Assembly (NCBI RefSeq): GCF_035083965.1
Contig: NC_089724.1
Location: 17,788,410 to 17,852,409, forward strand
DNA length: 64,000 bases
Source: Branchiostoma lanceolatum
Taxonomy: Eukaryota > Chordata > Leptocardii > Amphioxiformes > Branchiostomatidae
Direction of reading: 5' to 3'
Numbering within the stretch: position 1 is the first letter of the stretch; every line of letters begins with the position of its first letter. The notes under the pieces were generated by a model. The model was not told the DNA's origin. It saw only the letters and a program-made list of their open reading frames with translations, and made no database searches. The translations under genes and the position numbers were made by a program. Below are positions 33,301 through 47,499 of the stretch, piece by piece.

Positions 33301-35201
33301 TACTCTTGGGACCTATGTCGCCTGGAACCATACCGATTATATGCCACATAACTTACGACGGCGACAACAACACCTCCATTTAAGTACGACATGTAAGCAC
33401 CCGGTTCTAACCCTCACCGAAACTGCTTCTGTGCATTTTCTGATCGGCACTGATCATTCGTCTAGTAGAGTCTGGAGTCAACAAAAAAGACGACCATTTG
33501 TATATCATCGATAGCAAAGAACGTACACCTGAGCACATGCGGACACGTCCGGTGCAAAGGTGTGGACTGCGTCCTACAAGAAACATTGGTGTTTCCGAAG
33601 TGCCCTTTCCGCATATTGTAGATAGCCATTCGTAGATGTACGTGTAAACATGCAGTTAATACATACTCCTGTACCCATAACACATATGGTCGAACATGCA
33701 CACTCTGGACGGTCCGCCCCGTTTAAAAGTTTCCAGTAAAGATAGGGTGGCCCTTACCGGTGTTGGGAAAGCACAGTATCACAATTTCGTCTGAGCTGAA
33801 GTTACGGCTATCATTTTAGAGACTGTGATTTTTTTAGACATGACACGATGTGTCAGACTTACTGCTGACCCCTGACCGCACCAAACCGCAGCGCCTGCAT
33901 ACGGCAGCCCCCTAACTAGTGTGAAACAGCACGCCCACTGGAATTAATACTCTCCTGGCCCCAGGCTTTAACAACGTATAGTGACGAGAAAAAGACACCG
34001 GGAAATGACAGGCCACATATTACAGGACCAGGCCAGGTAGTTACCACACGGTCGCTGCAATCACTTTGAAGTCGGCAGGACCACTGCAACCATGGCGGAA
34101 ACTTTTTAAGGGCAAAATACCTGACACGCATGATGGCAAAGTTTAGCATTTATTATGCTCAACTCGCTGTAATACTATAATGCTGGTCTTTCAGGGCAGG
34201 TAAGTTGTTATTCAAAGAATTCGGGTCATAAATATTCCTTAGACAAAGAAGTATTTACTTAATTTGGCCCTAATAAGCTAGTCCATGTTGACGTAAGGCA
34301 AGCCGGGTACTCAGGTGAGGTGTACTGGCAGTCGGCGGGATGTCCCTGTGTGTGTGTTGTGGTGTGTACTGGCCTCCGACCGCCACCCCGAGTCTGGTGA
34401 GAAACTTCTGCATTCTGTTTAGATTGAGCTGTTTGGACAAAGACTCGCTTGATTATAAGATTGCCAGGTAGCCCGACTTGCCAACGAGGTGACAATGCGG
34501 TGCCAAAAGCCCGCCTCTCTGCTTGCACCGACGTGCTAATTGCGCTGACGGCGACTCTCAGCAAAACTCGCCTAAAGTTTCTCATTTACCTTTACCGGGG
34601 ACTTAGTTTGGTGGTCCCGATTGCACGCACCCCTAGGACACAATTTGTATGAAAATGGGGCGGCTGCCAAACACAATAAGGTGCAGGTCAGACGAGCGCC
34701 GGCCTTTCACTGAATATAAGAGACTAGATAAACTATGGGGTCAACAGTAATCAATAGAGGGGTCCCGTTTGGATCAAAGTTAGTGACCCGCTCCCTTGTA
34801 AAATGATATATTGACTCGAGTAGGTTGAGTCTATGAAACGTCATTCAATTGCAATAACTTATGCAAATATTAACCCAATTGTTGCATGTATTTACCCAAT
34901 AGACCAAAACAAGTGTGGCTTGCATTCAGTGGCACACGGGGGCCGGTGGTGACAAGACCTGGGCGCGCTGTTCGCCAGCCTGACCGGAACTCGCCAGAAC
35001 AACCATGCGATGCTTGCCTTTGTTACGGCTCGTGCCTCTGTAAGGACAAGTTTGTATTTCTCCTTTGGATTTGTACATGTTTTGTGTGGCGTAAAGAGAA
35101 CGCCCACTTTGTTCGTCCTGCTATTTAGTACAAACTACTTTACTTGGGAAACTGGCTTCTGTTTGAGTTTGCTGATTTGTTCATACTTACGTGTTTTTCA
35201 G
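27337..35201. other. Long stretch without recognised genes upstream of the FGF gene
   Basis: Only short frames without family motifs are seen, together with small simple repeats such as (GT)n near 28660 and a G-run near 29697. Long flanks are usual for developmental regulators such as Fgf8, so regulatory elements and an upstream signal-peptide or 5' UTR exon may lie here. None could be singled out. Confidence 0.4.
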
Positions 35202-35202
35202 A

Positions 35203-37993
35203 ATGTTACAAGCTCTGCTGTGGATTGCTGACTTGCAGGTAGGCGTGCTATGGATCAAAACATTTTATCTCTTGATCTTGTCAAAACTCCGTGCCGACAT
35301 TTTTGTGTTCATACCGTATTGTTTCTGACCGTACCTTCTTCCGAGTTTGGACAAATTTGTTGAAAAAAAATCTGAACTAAATTTGGTCTTTTTTTTGCTA
35401 GGTGTCGTCAGTTGCCTCACCACTGCACGACTTTGGAAGGCATGTGGAAGAAGAAATGGAGGAAAGTGACAACACCAGTCGCCGGTACATTCGCAACTAC
35501 CAGTTATACTCCAGAAGTAGCCGTAAGCACCTGCAGATATTTGGCAAGAGGGTAGACGCGCTAGGGAAAGACGGCTCAGAGAACGGTAAGAACGAGCTTT
35601 GATCTTCTCTTTCTCTTTCTTTTCTTGTGAAAACAGTTATGCTGGTCTCAAATCCCTTCTTCTCTCCTTCTGAGTTTAACGTAAGCCCGGGCAAGCTTGA
35701 TACCCTCGCCCGCTGGAGCCCAAACCTTTTCCCAAATTGATTCCCCGGTCGCAGCGCCCAGTGCCCATTCATCAGCCCGTATTGCCGTTCCCAGCCGCCG
35801 AGAACACTTAAGAACTGCTTTCAACTAGACTGGATAACTTTTCACTGTTATGGTTGTTGTGCTTTGCTAGTTGCATGATTCCGTATATCGATAACATTTC
35901 TGAGGCTCGTATTTCCCCGCCTAAATGCAGGCCCTTCATCGCACCTGCATGGTTGGATACTTCTTTGGCCCACAAATGGCTACTTTGTTTCTGGACTTGT
36001 TTGTCGCTACTGTGTCTTAGACAAGCCTGTTTGCGGAACGACAAGAAATCTTTCTTTATGTGGGGACATTGTTCCTCGCGGGCTCAGTAAAACAACAAGG
36101 GATTTGCAAGTCTGATTCCATGCGAAGCAATAGTTTAGGAGAAAGTCAGCCTTAGCGAGATCATTTCGCAGATAAGGCTGACACAAGGACAGGTGTTGTC
36201 TGCTGTCTTTTTAAGGCATTTCACACATTACGAGACTAAGTTTTGGATTATGTTTGACAAATGAAACCTAATTGGGACACCAAACATTTAAAAGATTCAG
36301 ATACTACCTAACGGGCCACCGGTCATCCTGAATATAACACAGGTTACGAGTTGAAATGAAATACACCTGTAGACTCAACATCAACATCAACACAAACTAA
36401 TACTGTACATTTCATCCCCAGCTGAAGTTATTGTTGAGACGGACACGTTTGGAAGTCGCGTGAGAATCAAGGGCGCATCATCGGGATTTTATCTATGCAT
36501 GAACGCCCGAGGAAAACTGATAGGAAAGGTACGTGCCCACCTGATTATATTACTGAATTTCGCAAACACATATTCTGTGTAAAAGGTTTCCGTGTACGAA
36601 TGATTTAATATGTTCTGACTTCTGAGTATGTACAGTTCTACTGAAGATGAATGATATCTCTGTAGTCACCAAGATGACGTGATTATCTAACATAATGTCC
36701 TTCCTAAGTCCACCAGAAAATGCCGCCAATATTGAAGACAGGACGGGCATGAGCGCACGATGTGTGGCTTTATATGTCCGCCTCTGCCTTTGTTCGTTGC
36801 CAATTATGGTGATTTGTTCTGAGGAAAGCTATGATTATAGCTGGAGTAGTCAGTTTGTGAATGCAGGTGGAGGGACCAGAAGTTGTTCAGAGGACCGGAA
36901 CGGACATACCTCCCTCTTTACCTTCCCCAAACGGCTTCTGTTTGAACCACTTCAAATAGCGTTTCAGCACTCTTGAGTCGTGTTTACTGTGCCAACAGAG
37001 CTGATGGTCCAAACCGGTATCATCGTTTGACAAGCGTTTATCCCATATCTGTGAGACAGAGAACCGATCTCGTGTTGACCCCATACAGTAAGGAACTGTA
37101 GTGTCTATCAAAGCCCGACTAGAGGAGACATGAAGTATGCTCGCCCCCGGCGATCTACCTACAGTTTCTTGTAACACCACAACAAAACACTGCCCCTCCA
37201 CAGACGTGCTTTAGCCGATCTGATGGCCTCACAGATAACGAACAACATGTCCGTCCTGACGCATAAGAAAAGATCTCGGCTGGACGCGGAATTCTTAATT
37301 AGAGAATTACACAAGAGCCACAGCGAACACCCACCGCTGGATGACCGATTGGGCATTATGTACGAGTCATTAAACCGCTTCAACAGATGTACCTATAAAA
37401 GTGCAATTACCTTTAACTATAGCGATTAAGGCAAGTCTATTGATCACCCAAAGGTGCCTTGGGAAAAAAGCGAACTAAGGATGGACGGTGACTCAGATCT
37501 GATTCTAAAACGTCCTTTATCTATTGCTGTCCTATTTTCCAAGCGACTACCCCTGTCACACAGGCATTGGTGAGACAACGAATTGCAAGCAAAGCAGATA
37601 TGAGAACGGCTTCTTCTGATATAATTATAGCTATGTGTGGTTTATATTTACAGATATGTTATTTAATACAATTACTGACCTTTTCTATTATCATTTTTCA
37701 CTCCACAGAGACGAGGCAAGTCGCGAACGTGCTTGTGGAAAGAACTCATTGATGAGAATAAATGGACGGCTTTTGAGTCGGTGGAATTCCCCGGATGGAA
37801 TGTTGCATTTAACCGCAGAGGAAGACCAAGAAGGGCAACAATGATAAAGCGCGGGAAGGAAACTCAGTTTATGAAAAGACTTCTGCCGAAAGACAAGGTA
37901 ACATCCAACAAGCCCGAATTCGACTTTTCTCATTTGACGACACAAATGCACCACAGGAGAAGACATTCGCAGCACACGACCACCTACCAGTAA
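35203..37993 (+). CDS. Fgf8/17/18: Fibroblast growth factor of the FGF8/17/18 subfamily
   Basis: Coding exons are 35203-35238, 35402-35585, 36422-36528 and 37709-37993, with GT-AG borders and matching phases, giving 203 residues. The segments [58 protein letters not shown] and [10 protein letters not shown] are diagnostic of FGF8/17/18 rather than other FGFs. The family is secreted, binds heparan sulfate and FGFR, and patterns brain and mesoderm. The first coding block encodes only [12 protein letters not shown] before the Q|V junction, where vertebrate Fgf8 also splices. It starts after an AG acceptor, so an upstream exon probably supplies 5' UTR or more signal peptide. The C-terminal tail after KRLLPKD is about 35 residues and His/Arg/Thr-rich. 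Introns are 163, 836 and 1180 bp. Confidence 0.95.
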
Positions 37994-39502
37994 CGCTCGG
38001 GACCGACAGCACGTGGGTAGACTATTTTTTTACGAAGTCTAGAAGATTTTGACTATATTTTTGTACTATGCCGAGAAGTAGACACAAACATCAGAACGTG
38101 ACAATTGATTCTTCGTATTGCCTGCTGTTTGAACAAAACTAGTATTTGCCAGTTAAGCCATTCAACAGGTTGCTATGAAAATAGAGGTACGGCCAATATC
38201 AACTAACTCAAAACGGAACAAACCCCAGCGACCTCACACAAGCAATTCCCCCTAAGCTATGTATCATGTTAATGTGGGACTTACTGTGAATCTAACGTAA
38301 CTGTTAGATCCCACAGTTACAACCCATTATCCTCGTCCTCTCTGACAGCTTTAAAATATTGGTACAATTTCCAAATGGTTTTACCTGCTAAAACGTGACT
38401 ACAAGAAGATAATCTCTCTAATCTCCCGTGCTCCCATTGCCAATAAACAGACAAAAGTAAAGAAAAGCTTTGTCCTGTCCTCTGAAAGATGGAGAAAACC
38501 CTACAGATGCATGCGACTGGGTGGTCTGATACTATGAATGTCCCTTAAATGCACCCTAAGGGTCTTGAGGTGGAAATTTTGATAAATTACCCCAGATGTG
38601 GCAGCAGGCATCTTGACAGGAGCAGGCAGAGCCTCATTCAACCATATCCATGTTTTTATTTCGGATCTTTAGTCACCAATTGACTGAGCCCGTTTTGTAA
38701 GTTTCAAAACATACAATGGACGATTTAAAGATACCATTGCATTTTTCTGCAGAATAACACTTTGGAAACATGACCGTCCTCTGCTACATTTGCTTTGCCA
38801 TATTTACTGTATTCAGAGTAAAACTAAAGGTCTTTGAATTTGAAATAGAGTTTTGAGGGCACAGTTCATTTTCTAAATACAATATCGCATGTCATTATTT
38901 TGAGAAATGACTCGTGGTCTTGTCCCATATTCAAATCCACCTATGGCATACTAGTAATCCTCAAAACTACGATTTTGAATCATATGCAAATATCATTGAC
39001 AAGGACGTGAATAATAATAACAAACAAACAGAAATCGGATCAGAATTAGAAGAAGAATACAATGATACAAAATGGGGGATTTCCAGTGAGGAGTTTTGTT
39101 GATTTGGCCATACCACTGTTTATTGTAATAGAGATAATACATCGGTTACATGTGTGCACAGAATTCTCCACTATCGTGTTCGAGCGCAAACGTTGTCTTG
39201 TAAGAAACCAGGTAGTTCCGTTGACTTCTCCTGTAGCAATAGCTCCCAGCGAAGACGATGTATTTGCCTCTGTAAGAATTAATTTATAATTATGTCAAAA
39301 TATATTTATTTTTACATATCTGTATCAAAATACAGTGAAAATGTGTATATATATGTCATATCATGTGTATTTGACACTTATCGAGGATTTGAGATGTTGA
39401 ATATCGTGTACGGTAATGCATAGTTCATTTAAGCGTTTTCCTCCGTTGTTTTGAATACAAAGAATTGTTTTCGTGAACATTTGAGCGTGATTTGAGTCTT
39501 GT
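37994..39502. other. FGF 3' region and intergenic sequence, no other gene recognised
   Basis: Contains an AATAAA at 38442-38447, a plausible FGF polyadenylation signal about 450 bp after the stop. No coding similarity beyond. Confidence 0.4.
38442..38447 (+). terminator. Candidate polyadenylation signal of the FGF gene
   Basis: AATAAA about 450 bp downstream of the TAA stop at 37991-37993. Confidence 0.4.
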
Positions 39503-39563
39503 ACGTGTGTGTGTGTGTGTGTATCTGTGTGTTTGTGTGTGTGTATGTGTTTGTGTGTGTGTG

Positions 39564-39596
<33 letters not shown>

Positions 39597-39597
39597 A
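39503..39597. repeat. (GT)n microsatellite
   Basis: About 95 bp of GT repeats with a few TA/TT interruptions. Confidence 0.97.
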
Positions 39598-42500
39598 CGT
39601 GATACATATATTGTTTTGTTAAGACAGATACAGTGGGTAAAACAAGGTGCGTCTGGGTATGGGAAATATGTCACCTCTGTGTCGATGAGCCCGGGTCATT
39701 CGCACACTTAGCCATGCTAACTATGTCGGAATGTATCGTACAGGTCCCTACGACTACCATCTTTTCCGCTTTCCCACGAAATCACACCGTTAAAATGTTC
39801 TCCCAGCAGTTGTGCCCAGCGATTCCCAACCATTACACAACTAACAATAATCTGTCAAGAAGCTGCTCATGTTTTCTTTCAAACTGTGTACGATGGCACT
39901 GTTAGGAAAAACAAAAGGAGTCATCTAACTTTCCATTTATTATCTATGGCCCATCTAGATTTATGTATCTTTCCCTTTTCCTTATTGTAGAATTGGACCT
40001 ATTTACCTCACAAAACACAGTGTTATTTGGAATAACGAAGTACATTTTGAATGGGAGGAGGGAACCTACTTGTAACCCAACGCACAGAACAATAAATGAT
40101 ATGTGCTCAAAATAAATAGGAGTAGATACAAAACGCTACACAAAGGAATCAATACAAAATGACTATTTACATGTCAGACAGAGTGTACAGTTTCTATGCT
40201 TGAATAGATCTGGAGTGCTTGGTGTCCACTATCCTACAAGTCGACTTTTCTTACTGTAAAATAGGAAGGACATCTTTTTGTATAGCAAAGCCAAAATATT
40301 TGTTTGCCATAAACAAAAAGACGACAAACAAAAGACGTGCCACATGTCGTTATGAGTATTAACCTATCTCAATGGCTTGGGTTCTTTTTAGTTGTGTCAT
40401 GTGGCTGCCTACCTGCATAGTGACCACTTCATTTGAAACTGGAGCGTTTGGTCGCTTGTGGCATCTATTTTCAAGGACAGATATGTATATTTTTTACAAA
40501 TTCTCCGAAAGGCTTTATTTTGTGCCATGTAAAGTATTTTGCTTATACTAGAGGTTACTACAGATTTGAATTTAAGGGTGTACCAGGGTGAGGTTAGGAG
40601 CATTTGAACAGTTAAAATCTTTGTAGCAACGGAAATAACAGTTTTTGAAAAAGGCTCGAAAAATCAGATTTACTGCTTCAGTGACAGGGTGGATGAGACA
40701 GTAAGAAGTGTTTAACTTCAACAGGCACGGATTGATCTATGTTATACTTAGTAATCTGATGAATACGTAGAATATATGGAAAATACAATTCAATAGGTAG
40801 AATATTATTGCACAAATTTTTTCTATTAATTTATCTCAATTCTAGTGGTCATTTAAAGTTGCTCTGTGGGGTCTTGAATGAGTACATATAGAAAAACGTC
40901 TGAAAAGGTCGACTGTAAATTAAGCACTGGTATTGCCTGGAGCACTAACATAGCGCTACAGGCATTTTACAGGAAGTATTCAGTTTATTTTGGACAACCT
41001 TGTATCTTGTCATATAACAATGTCCTGGGGCGTTCTAACATGTTCATCAAAAAGGGCGTTTGAAGACGGATCCGCCGAGCACCCAGATGAGCTTTCTATG
41101 CATATGATTTGTAAAACCTTGAATGTGCATCGCTTTAAATCCTTCACAATGTATGCTATTCCTGAACACATTGATGGCATAATGTCGCCCTGAAGAAAGA
41201 CTGAACCTTTCGACCCTTTCTATCATTCAACTGACGAGGTCAGCTCACGAGTTTGATACCTGTGCCGGCGAGCTTGATGTTACGCAACCTGCTCGCGTCT
41301 TGGTCCGTCCGTCAGGTGGTTTCTCTCAAGCGTTTTTACCCAAAGAAAGAGAGGGAACGAGCCTTGCAACAGTATACGGCCAATGTACAGGTACGGTCTG
41401 GCTTTAGTTTACCTTTGCCATGGGTCAACTCCAACTAAACAGTGCTTGTCGGTTGATCCAGTGTACACTCACCGGAGTAATTCAGGCGAGCAGGTGTGCT
41501 ATGGTATTATTAGATGAACAATCTGCCGTGAGCTGTGCATTGTCAGATTGAATGGCGCGGCGTCTTTCGGAACAAGAGGTCAGTGTCAGGGCGTGACTAC
41601 AAGGAGCCGTCCCTGTGATCACCGGTCCGCCCGCTAAGTCTTTGATCATTTCTAATGTCAGTGGGAATCAATGGGAAATATCGCGTGTCTGGTGACATCA
41701 CATCCTGTACGGCAGCCTCGTGTCCACACCGCGACAGACGCTCAGGCACGGGAGGACTTTGAAGGTTTCACCGCAGGAATCTCAAGAATTGTAACAGATA
41801 GGCAACGACATACTCGATGGGTGGGGCCAAAGTCGGAGAACAGGATCAAAGGGCAACGTATTCTCAAAAGTTCGTGGAAATCCTCAGACTTTCTCGGCAA
41901 CATTGCCTTGATGTTCATCAGACAAAACCACCTGAAAGCACCCTTTGTCGGCACAACTTGCACCACGGACAAGCCCAATAAAAGCCAATATGTATATCTT
42001 CACGGTTGTGGCTTGTAACACAAGTCACTGAAAAACTACAATAAACACACTATCAGTAAACAACACGTAACGGTCGATTGGAACGTTTAATGGGTATATC
42101 TGTCCAGGGAGTAATACCGTGTGGATGATAGGGCTCACGACTCCACAGACCTTCAGCAGAGGTTCTAGGAAGGAAGAACCTACCGACCACCGTCACTTTA
42201 AGCTCTATTCCATGTTGTGATTTAGAGTAACCCTACTTTAAGTGAATTAACATACATCAGAAACACCACTGGTGCTTACATTCTCATGCTATCGGGTTGT
42301 CTGTTTGACTGAGTACATATAAGAGGGATCTTATTGTGGCCTTCCACACTTGGTCACCTCCCCATAACGTTGTCTTGTGAAAGAGTGAGTGACAAGTTAC
42401 TATGCGGCCTTAGATTTTAGCTCATACGTCGGATACAAGATGAAAATTTCAATATAGAATAATTCAGTTTAATATGATTTGATAATGTTATGTAATAGAC

Positions 42501-45500
42501 CAGTGTATTGTGCAAGTAATGGTGCCCAAATGATCAGGACACTTGACTCTGTGTACAGGTAAATGTTGCCTGTTCGTCACGTGAGTAAGACTCAGGCGTG
42601 CCGTTAGAATTTAACGCCAGGTAAGTTCACCAACTGAACGCAGAGGTCGGTGCCAACATCCTCACCTTGGGGTGAAGTCATGGTGAGGTGGAGAGCAGGT
42701 GGAGCTGTCACTCCCCCAGCCGTGATCAAAGGCACAGGTGTGGGGGTTAGCGGCAAGAATAACAAATATTATATGAGAGTAGTCCAGATAAGAATCAGCT
42801 GCATTCAATGGGAAATTCGAGTACGTGTGCAATGGAGGCGCAACAATGGAACAAGTAGTCTTGTCAAGCAGTGATGGATACTGAGACAGGATAAACAACC
42901 TCCTTTCCTTTCGGACCTTTAAGGCACAATCGGGGCTTATGATACCTCGGAGAAAACTTGCCTCTTAAGATGGTCAACTAATTCCACTCAACAAAGACCA
43001 TTTGGTCACTCGAAAGGTTAAGATAACTTACACTCTTCTAAACAGGGCAGGTTGTGGTACAAAAGAATGTCATTTGGAACAATTCCGAGCAGGGGAAACC
43101 TGATAGGCAGAGGTTGATAGGAGGTGGTGCAAACAACACCGCCCTACCCAGACAAGCCCCGGTCAATGGGGCCGGGGAAGCAAGAAGCTATGAAAATGAA
43201 CTCTGATATCATCAAACACCTGTGAGATCGACAAATAGAACACGAAAACAGCCACTTCTATGTACAAACTGAAGGCTTGAGGTGTGAATAAGAATTGATC
43301 TACGCACAACACCGTTATAATAGACGTACAGTTCGAACTATGAAAGGTGTACTTCAATCTATTCACAAGAGAGTCATTCATAAAGCGTCATACAATAGAC
43401 TTCCATAAGTAAACATTCTCAATGACTGTCGTGTGCCGATCGTGTGCCTTGAAAGCTAGATAAACATGAACAAGTAATAGGGCCATGTGGAGGAACTTTG
43501 AAAGACTGAATTTGGCCTTCAATAGCTTGAATAGACTATGGTGTCACCGCTATACTGTTGTGTCGCGCCACTTGTCAACCTGACGGCTTTGATAAAACAA
43601 TGTTGTAGGCAAAAACAAATAACTGATACGAATAGGAGAGAAAATTCCTGGTGAAGGCAGAAAACATTACTCTCTGTCGAGGCGCCCAAACCAATACTTG
43701 CCAAAAATTCTTCCCCTCGTGAGATTGTATCTGTCTTGCCTTGGCAGTCATACTTCACAGGTTGTTGCCCTACGCACTGCAAGTGGTAATACCTAGAGCG
43801 TTTGTGGACACAACAACAACCAAAATATAATCTCAAATGGAACGCTACGTGACACAAGTAACATAGACTTCAGAGATGTAAACAGGTTGGAAGATCAGGT
43901 TTAATAACCCGCCTTTTCATCGATACGTTTAAAGTCAAGTTCGGTTACTGCACATACTTCTAGTCCGGATCCCATGAGGTATCTTATGGAACCAAAGTGA
44001 AATTACAGCATACACTGATGTAAAGCAGAGACATTAATGTCACTTACACGTGTGAAGGAAGATGCATTCTGGGCAGCTATGCCAAACTACATGTACAACG
44101 GTGAATCCTGAATAGACCAGTGTACACATTCACGTCTGGGGACCGTACTAAAAGACGTCTCGCTAGTTTCCCGTCCTTTTCTCTGCGGAGGTATGTGAGG
44201 GTTTCTTTGACAGATGGATTCTAGCGGGACCGTTATGGCTCCTTCACGGGCTCCTTCATCAGGTAACGTTACCGCCCGATTAGTCTGGTACGCTTCCTAC
44301 TTTAGCACAGGTAAGAAAGGTGAGGCTCTCAGACTTCCGTATTTGACAGGATACATAAAAGTGCAACGAAGAAGGCGATTAAAGGTGGTCTTTACAGCTT
44401 ACTTTGCTGAATGTTTTTTGTCGCTCGAGGGACAGAGTATATAAACGATTTGGTCCTACTTCCGTTCGATTTCTGTTTTTAACAAACGTTGAAATCTGGG
44501 AACAAGGATGACTCTCGTCCATCCCTCTATCTCCATCTTTTCACTTTGTAGTGACAGTATATGACATGTGCCGTTCCAAAGGGTAACCGTTCAACATTGT
44601 ACACCGGAATGCTTATAATTATATATGGGACAATAAAGCACCTAAAAGGTATGAAATATTCCGATCTTTATAAGGGACAGCACTGTGTGAATAAAATTGA
44701 AGTCAACTAGATAGAAATTGGTTGGAAAGAACGTAACAATATTTTGACGTAACACTTGCCTCCCTCTCTGACAGGCGGTCACCCAACATAAACATGAATA
44801 TCAGAAAGGCAAGAAAATAGAAGGCGGAGAGTAGATATATCTATTTACAATGTTGGAGATAAATCATCCTAAGATTAACCAAATAGATAGTGACAAATGA
44901 AATAGACAAAGGAGACCAAGGATCTATCATGTACTGACCCCTACCTTTAAGAGGAAGTATTGCAGGCTATTTGTTACATGCAAAAGCGAAGTACATGTAG
45001 TTGAAATTCAATAGATGTCATTCTTATACCATAGGATTGTTATACAAAATAGTTTTCAATAAATGACCACTGAACAGGTTTCTTAGTATGGGAGAAATAA
45101 CAACAAAGTTGGTCTGACTCTGATGTCAATCATTGTTAGGTCCCAATGGGGGTCTGAATTTAGCCAATCAGTTTTTTTATGGATAAAAAGGGTAATTTAA
45201 CAGGGAAGAACCCCCTTTCCGGATCCTGAGTGACGGTCGAAGTCGACAGGCATTCAGACAGACGTGAGTGAGATCAATCTCAGAGTTTGAGCGACTGTCA
45301 GAAAGCGAAAGTTTCGTCCAGCCGAAAGCTTGTGTTGGAGTGATCAGTTCGAAACGCTGCATTATTTCTGGATTCTTTCGGCGTTTTCCGATGAGGCCGA
45401 ATCTGAAACAAATTCCAGGTAAGTGATCCAATTTCTTACCGAGAATCCTGACCCATGACTAACGAGGTTTGCATGCCTGATCAGATTCCCTCTTGGAGAC

Positions 45501-46033
45501 AGACATTCAGGTCACTGAGGCATACTAGACCCTCTAAAACAGTAACTGTCAGGAAAAAAATGTAATTTGAAAAGAACTAAGACAAATCCTTGCAATACAT
45601 TGGGCAAAGACCTACCCAGCATTATGTTTTCATGTTTTTTTTTGTTCGTCAAAGAAACACATCAAGGAAACACAACACAACGGCCTCCGGATCAAAGCTC
45701 TTCCTATGCCACAAATCACACAATGTCTCCGTACTCGTGTGTAGTGTGTAAGTCATCGTTTTGTTGCTTTAGTACATCTACAGTGTCCTTCATCAGAACT
45801 AAACAATGTGTACTTGAGTAGCACAAATGTGTTCTTGAGATGTAGCCTCCCGTGGAACTTCAGCTAGTTGCTTAATAATCAGTGAACCTATAATCACACG
45901 TTCAATATATTAGATATTACGGTATGCTTCATAGAACGACATGACATATAGACTGATACGTATCAAACGTTCTGAACTATCCACTTGCTGAACTCGGCGT
46001 TATCACTTTTCATGCCCCGAAAGTTATAAGTTA
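39598..46033. other. About 6.4 kb without recognised genes
   Basis: Short frames up to about 115 codons (for example near 41671-42018) show no family motif, no splice-supported context and no repeats of note. Treated as intergenic. Confidence 0.4.
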
Positions 46034-46324
46034 TACACTAAGCACAAAAAGTTTGGAAACTTTATTTTGGTTGATCATATTTCCGTTGTTTCTTTATCAA
46101 TTTCAATGTATTATATATCGGTGAAAGCTTGTGTAATTTCCTTTCCTATGATACCCAACTCATTATAATTGTAATACCATGGAGCGAGCACTAGGCCTGC
46201 TTATGCGAGTGGGTTGTAGAAAAAATGCCAAAATTTCCCTGCTCAGCGCCAAACCCGTTTGCGGTGGTGTCGTCCGCATCGTGAATGAAATAGTGTGCGG
46301 AGGAATGTTGTGTTCATAGCTATA

Positions 46325-47426
46325 TGTAACGTTGGGTAACATAAATTCGCGGGGTACTTAAATTCGGGATTTTTCGAAAACGGGGTGTTTAGGGATATGT
46401 GCTAGATGCAACATCAGTAATACCGCTAGAAATGCAAACTTGACAGACTAACGTATTCAGAACACTGTCTGAAAAGCTTCGATAACCATGCATTAGAAGT
46501 TGGCTACGTCAAAAACTCTCCGTCCCTTATTGTCACAGTCTGAGGGCTTCGTGGGAGAATTATATGTACATAGTTGTTCGCTGGTTTATAAGACAAATGT
46601 CACATCCGCTTCCTGCTAAACACAATTATTTACAATACAACTTATTAGAATCTCTTTTGCTAACCTACAACTGGCCTCTAAGTGTGATTAATCATCAAAA
46701 CGCCTCTTTGTTGCTACAACCAATGGCTACGTCACTACGGTGAATTTTCCCGCCGCCATATTCGTTACCCAGAATCCTGCTATTCGGCAGACGACAAACG
46801 TTTGCGAGGAACACTTTTTTGTCTAAATGTTGTGTGTGATAGTGGACTGATGGCGATATTTTCCTCAAAGTTTGCTCTTAGCACAAGCAGAAACACATGG
46901 ACATAGTAGTATTACCATTTCTACGGCATCCAGCTAACGCCCCGATGAATAATGTACAAATTTCCATGACGGTGGGGGTGAACTTTGAGTGACGTTCTAC
47001 CGACTCAACACACGGGTTGTTCCCGAAGACCTGATGCGTGCGGTACGGCCGTTTTTTCGTTTATTTGTTTTTACTTGGACACGTCTATATCCATAGCACT
47101 CTCCTCAAGCCAAGGATGGAACGAATAGCTGCTGTATAAAATGTGATTAGCGGTAAGATATTCAAGACGAATCTTCTCTCCCGAATTAATGTGCCCCCCT
47201 GTCCGACAGCACCGTCATTGTGCGCGCGGCGGAGGGTAGTTTCAATTTGAAATATCATGGTGTCAGCACGACTAGAGACAAAATCTACCATACATATGAT
47301 TAGTGCAAAGATAGTACATGATACTGACAGAATAATAGAAAAAAAAGGATGGTTTATTGTTCTGCTAGATTGATTTCAGTCAACCATTATCGGAAAAATC
47401 CCGAATTTATGTTACCCAACGTTACA
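46325..47426. mobile_element. TIR element nested in the Tc1-like element
   Basis: TGTAACGTTGGGTAACATAA and ATTCG at 46325 are mirrored by the sequence ending at 47426. The motif AAATTCGGGATTTTT follows at both ends, displaced by about 16 bp on the left. No coding sequence and no clear target duplication are seen. Confidence 0.8.
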
Positions 47427-47499
47427 GATTAGAGTAGATTTATTTTGACTGTTGAATGGGTAAATAAAAGTGTTGGGGCAGCGAGGAGAACCCTATGCT

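Noticed and set aside
37159..37429. Open frames inside the last FGF intron
   Set aside because: No family resemblance and no splice-supported context. Treated as intronic noise.
41671..42018. 115-codon open frame
   Set aside because: No recognisable motif, no neighbouring exons, and a length expected by chance in this much DNA.
46325..47426. Target-site duplication for the nested element
   Set aside because: The flanks CATAGCTATA and GATTAGAGTA share no convincing direct repeat, so none is claimed.
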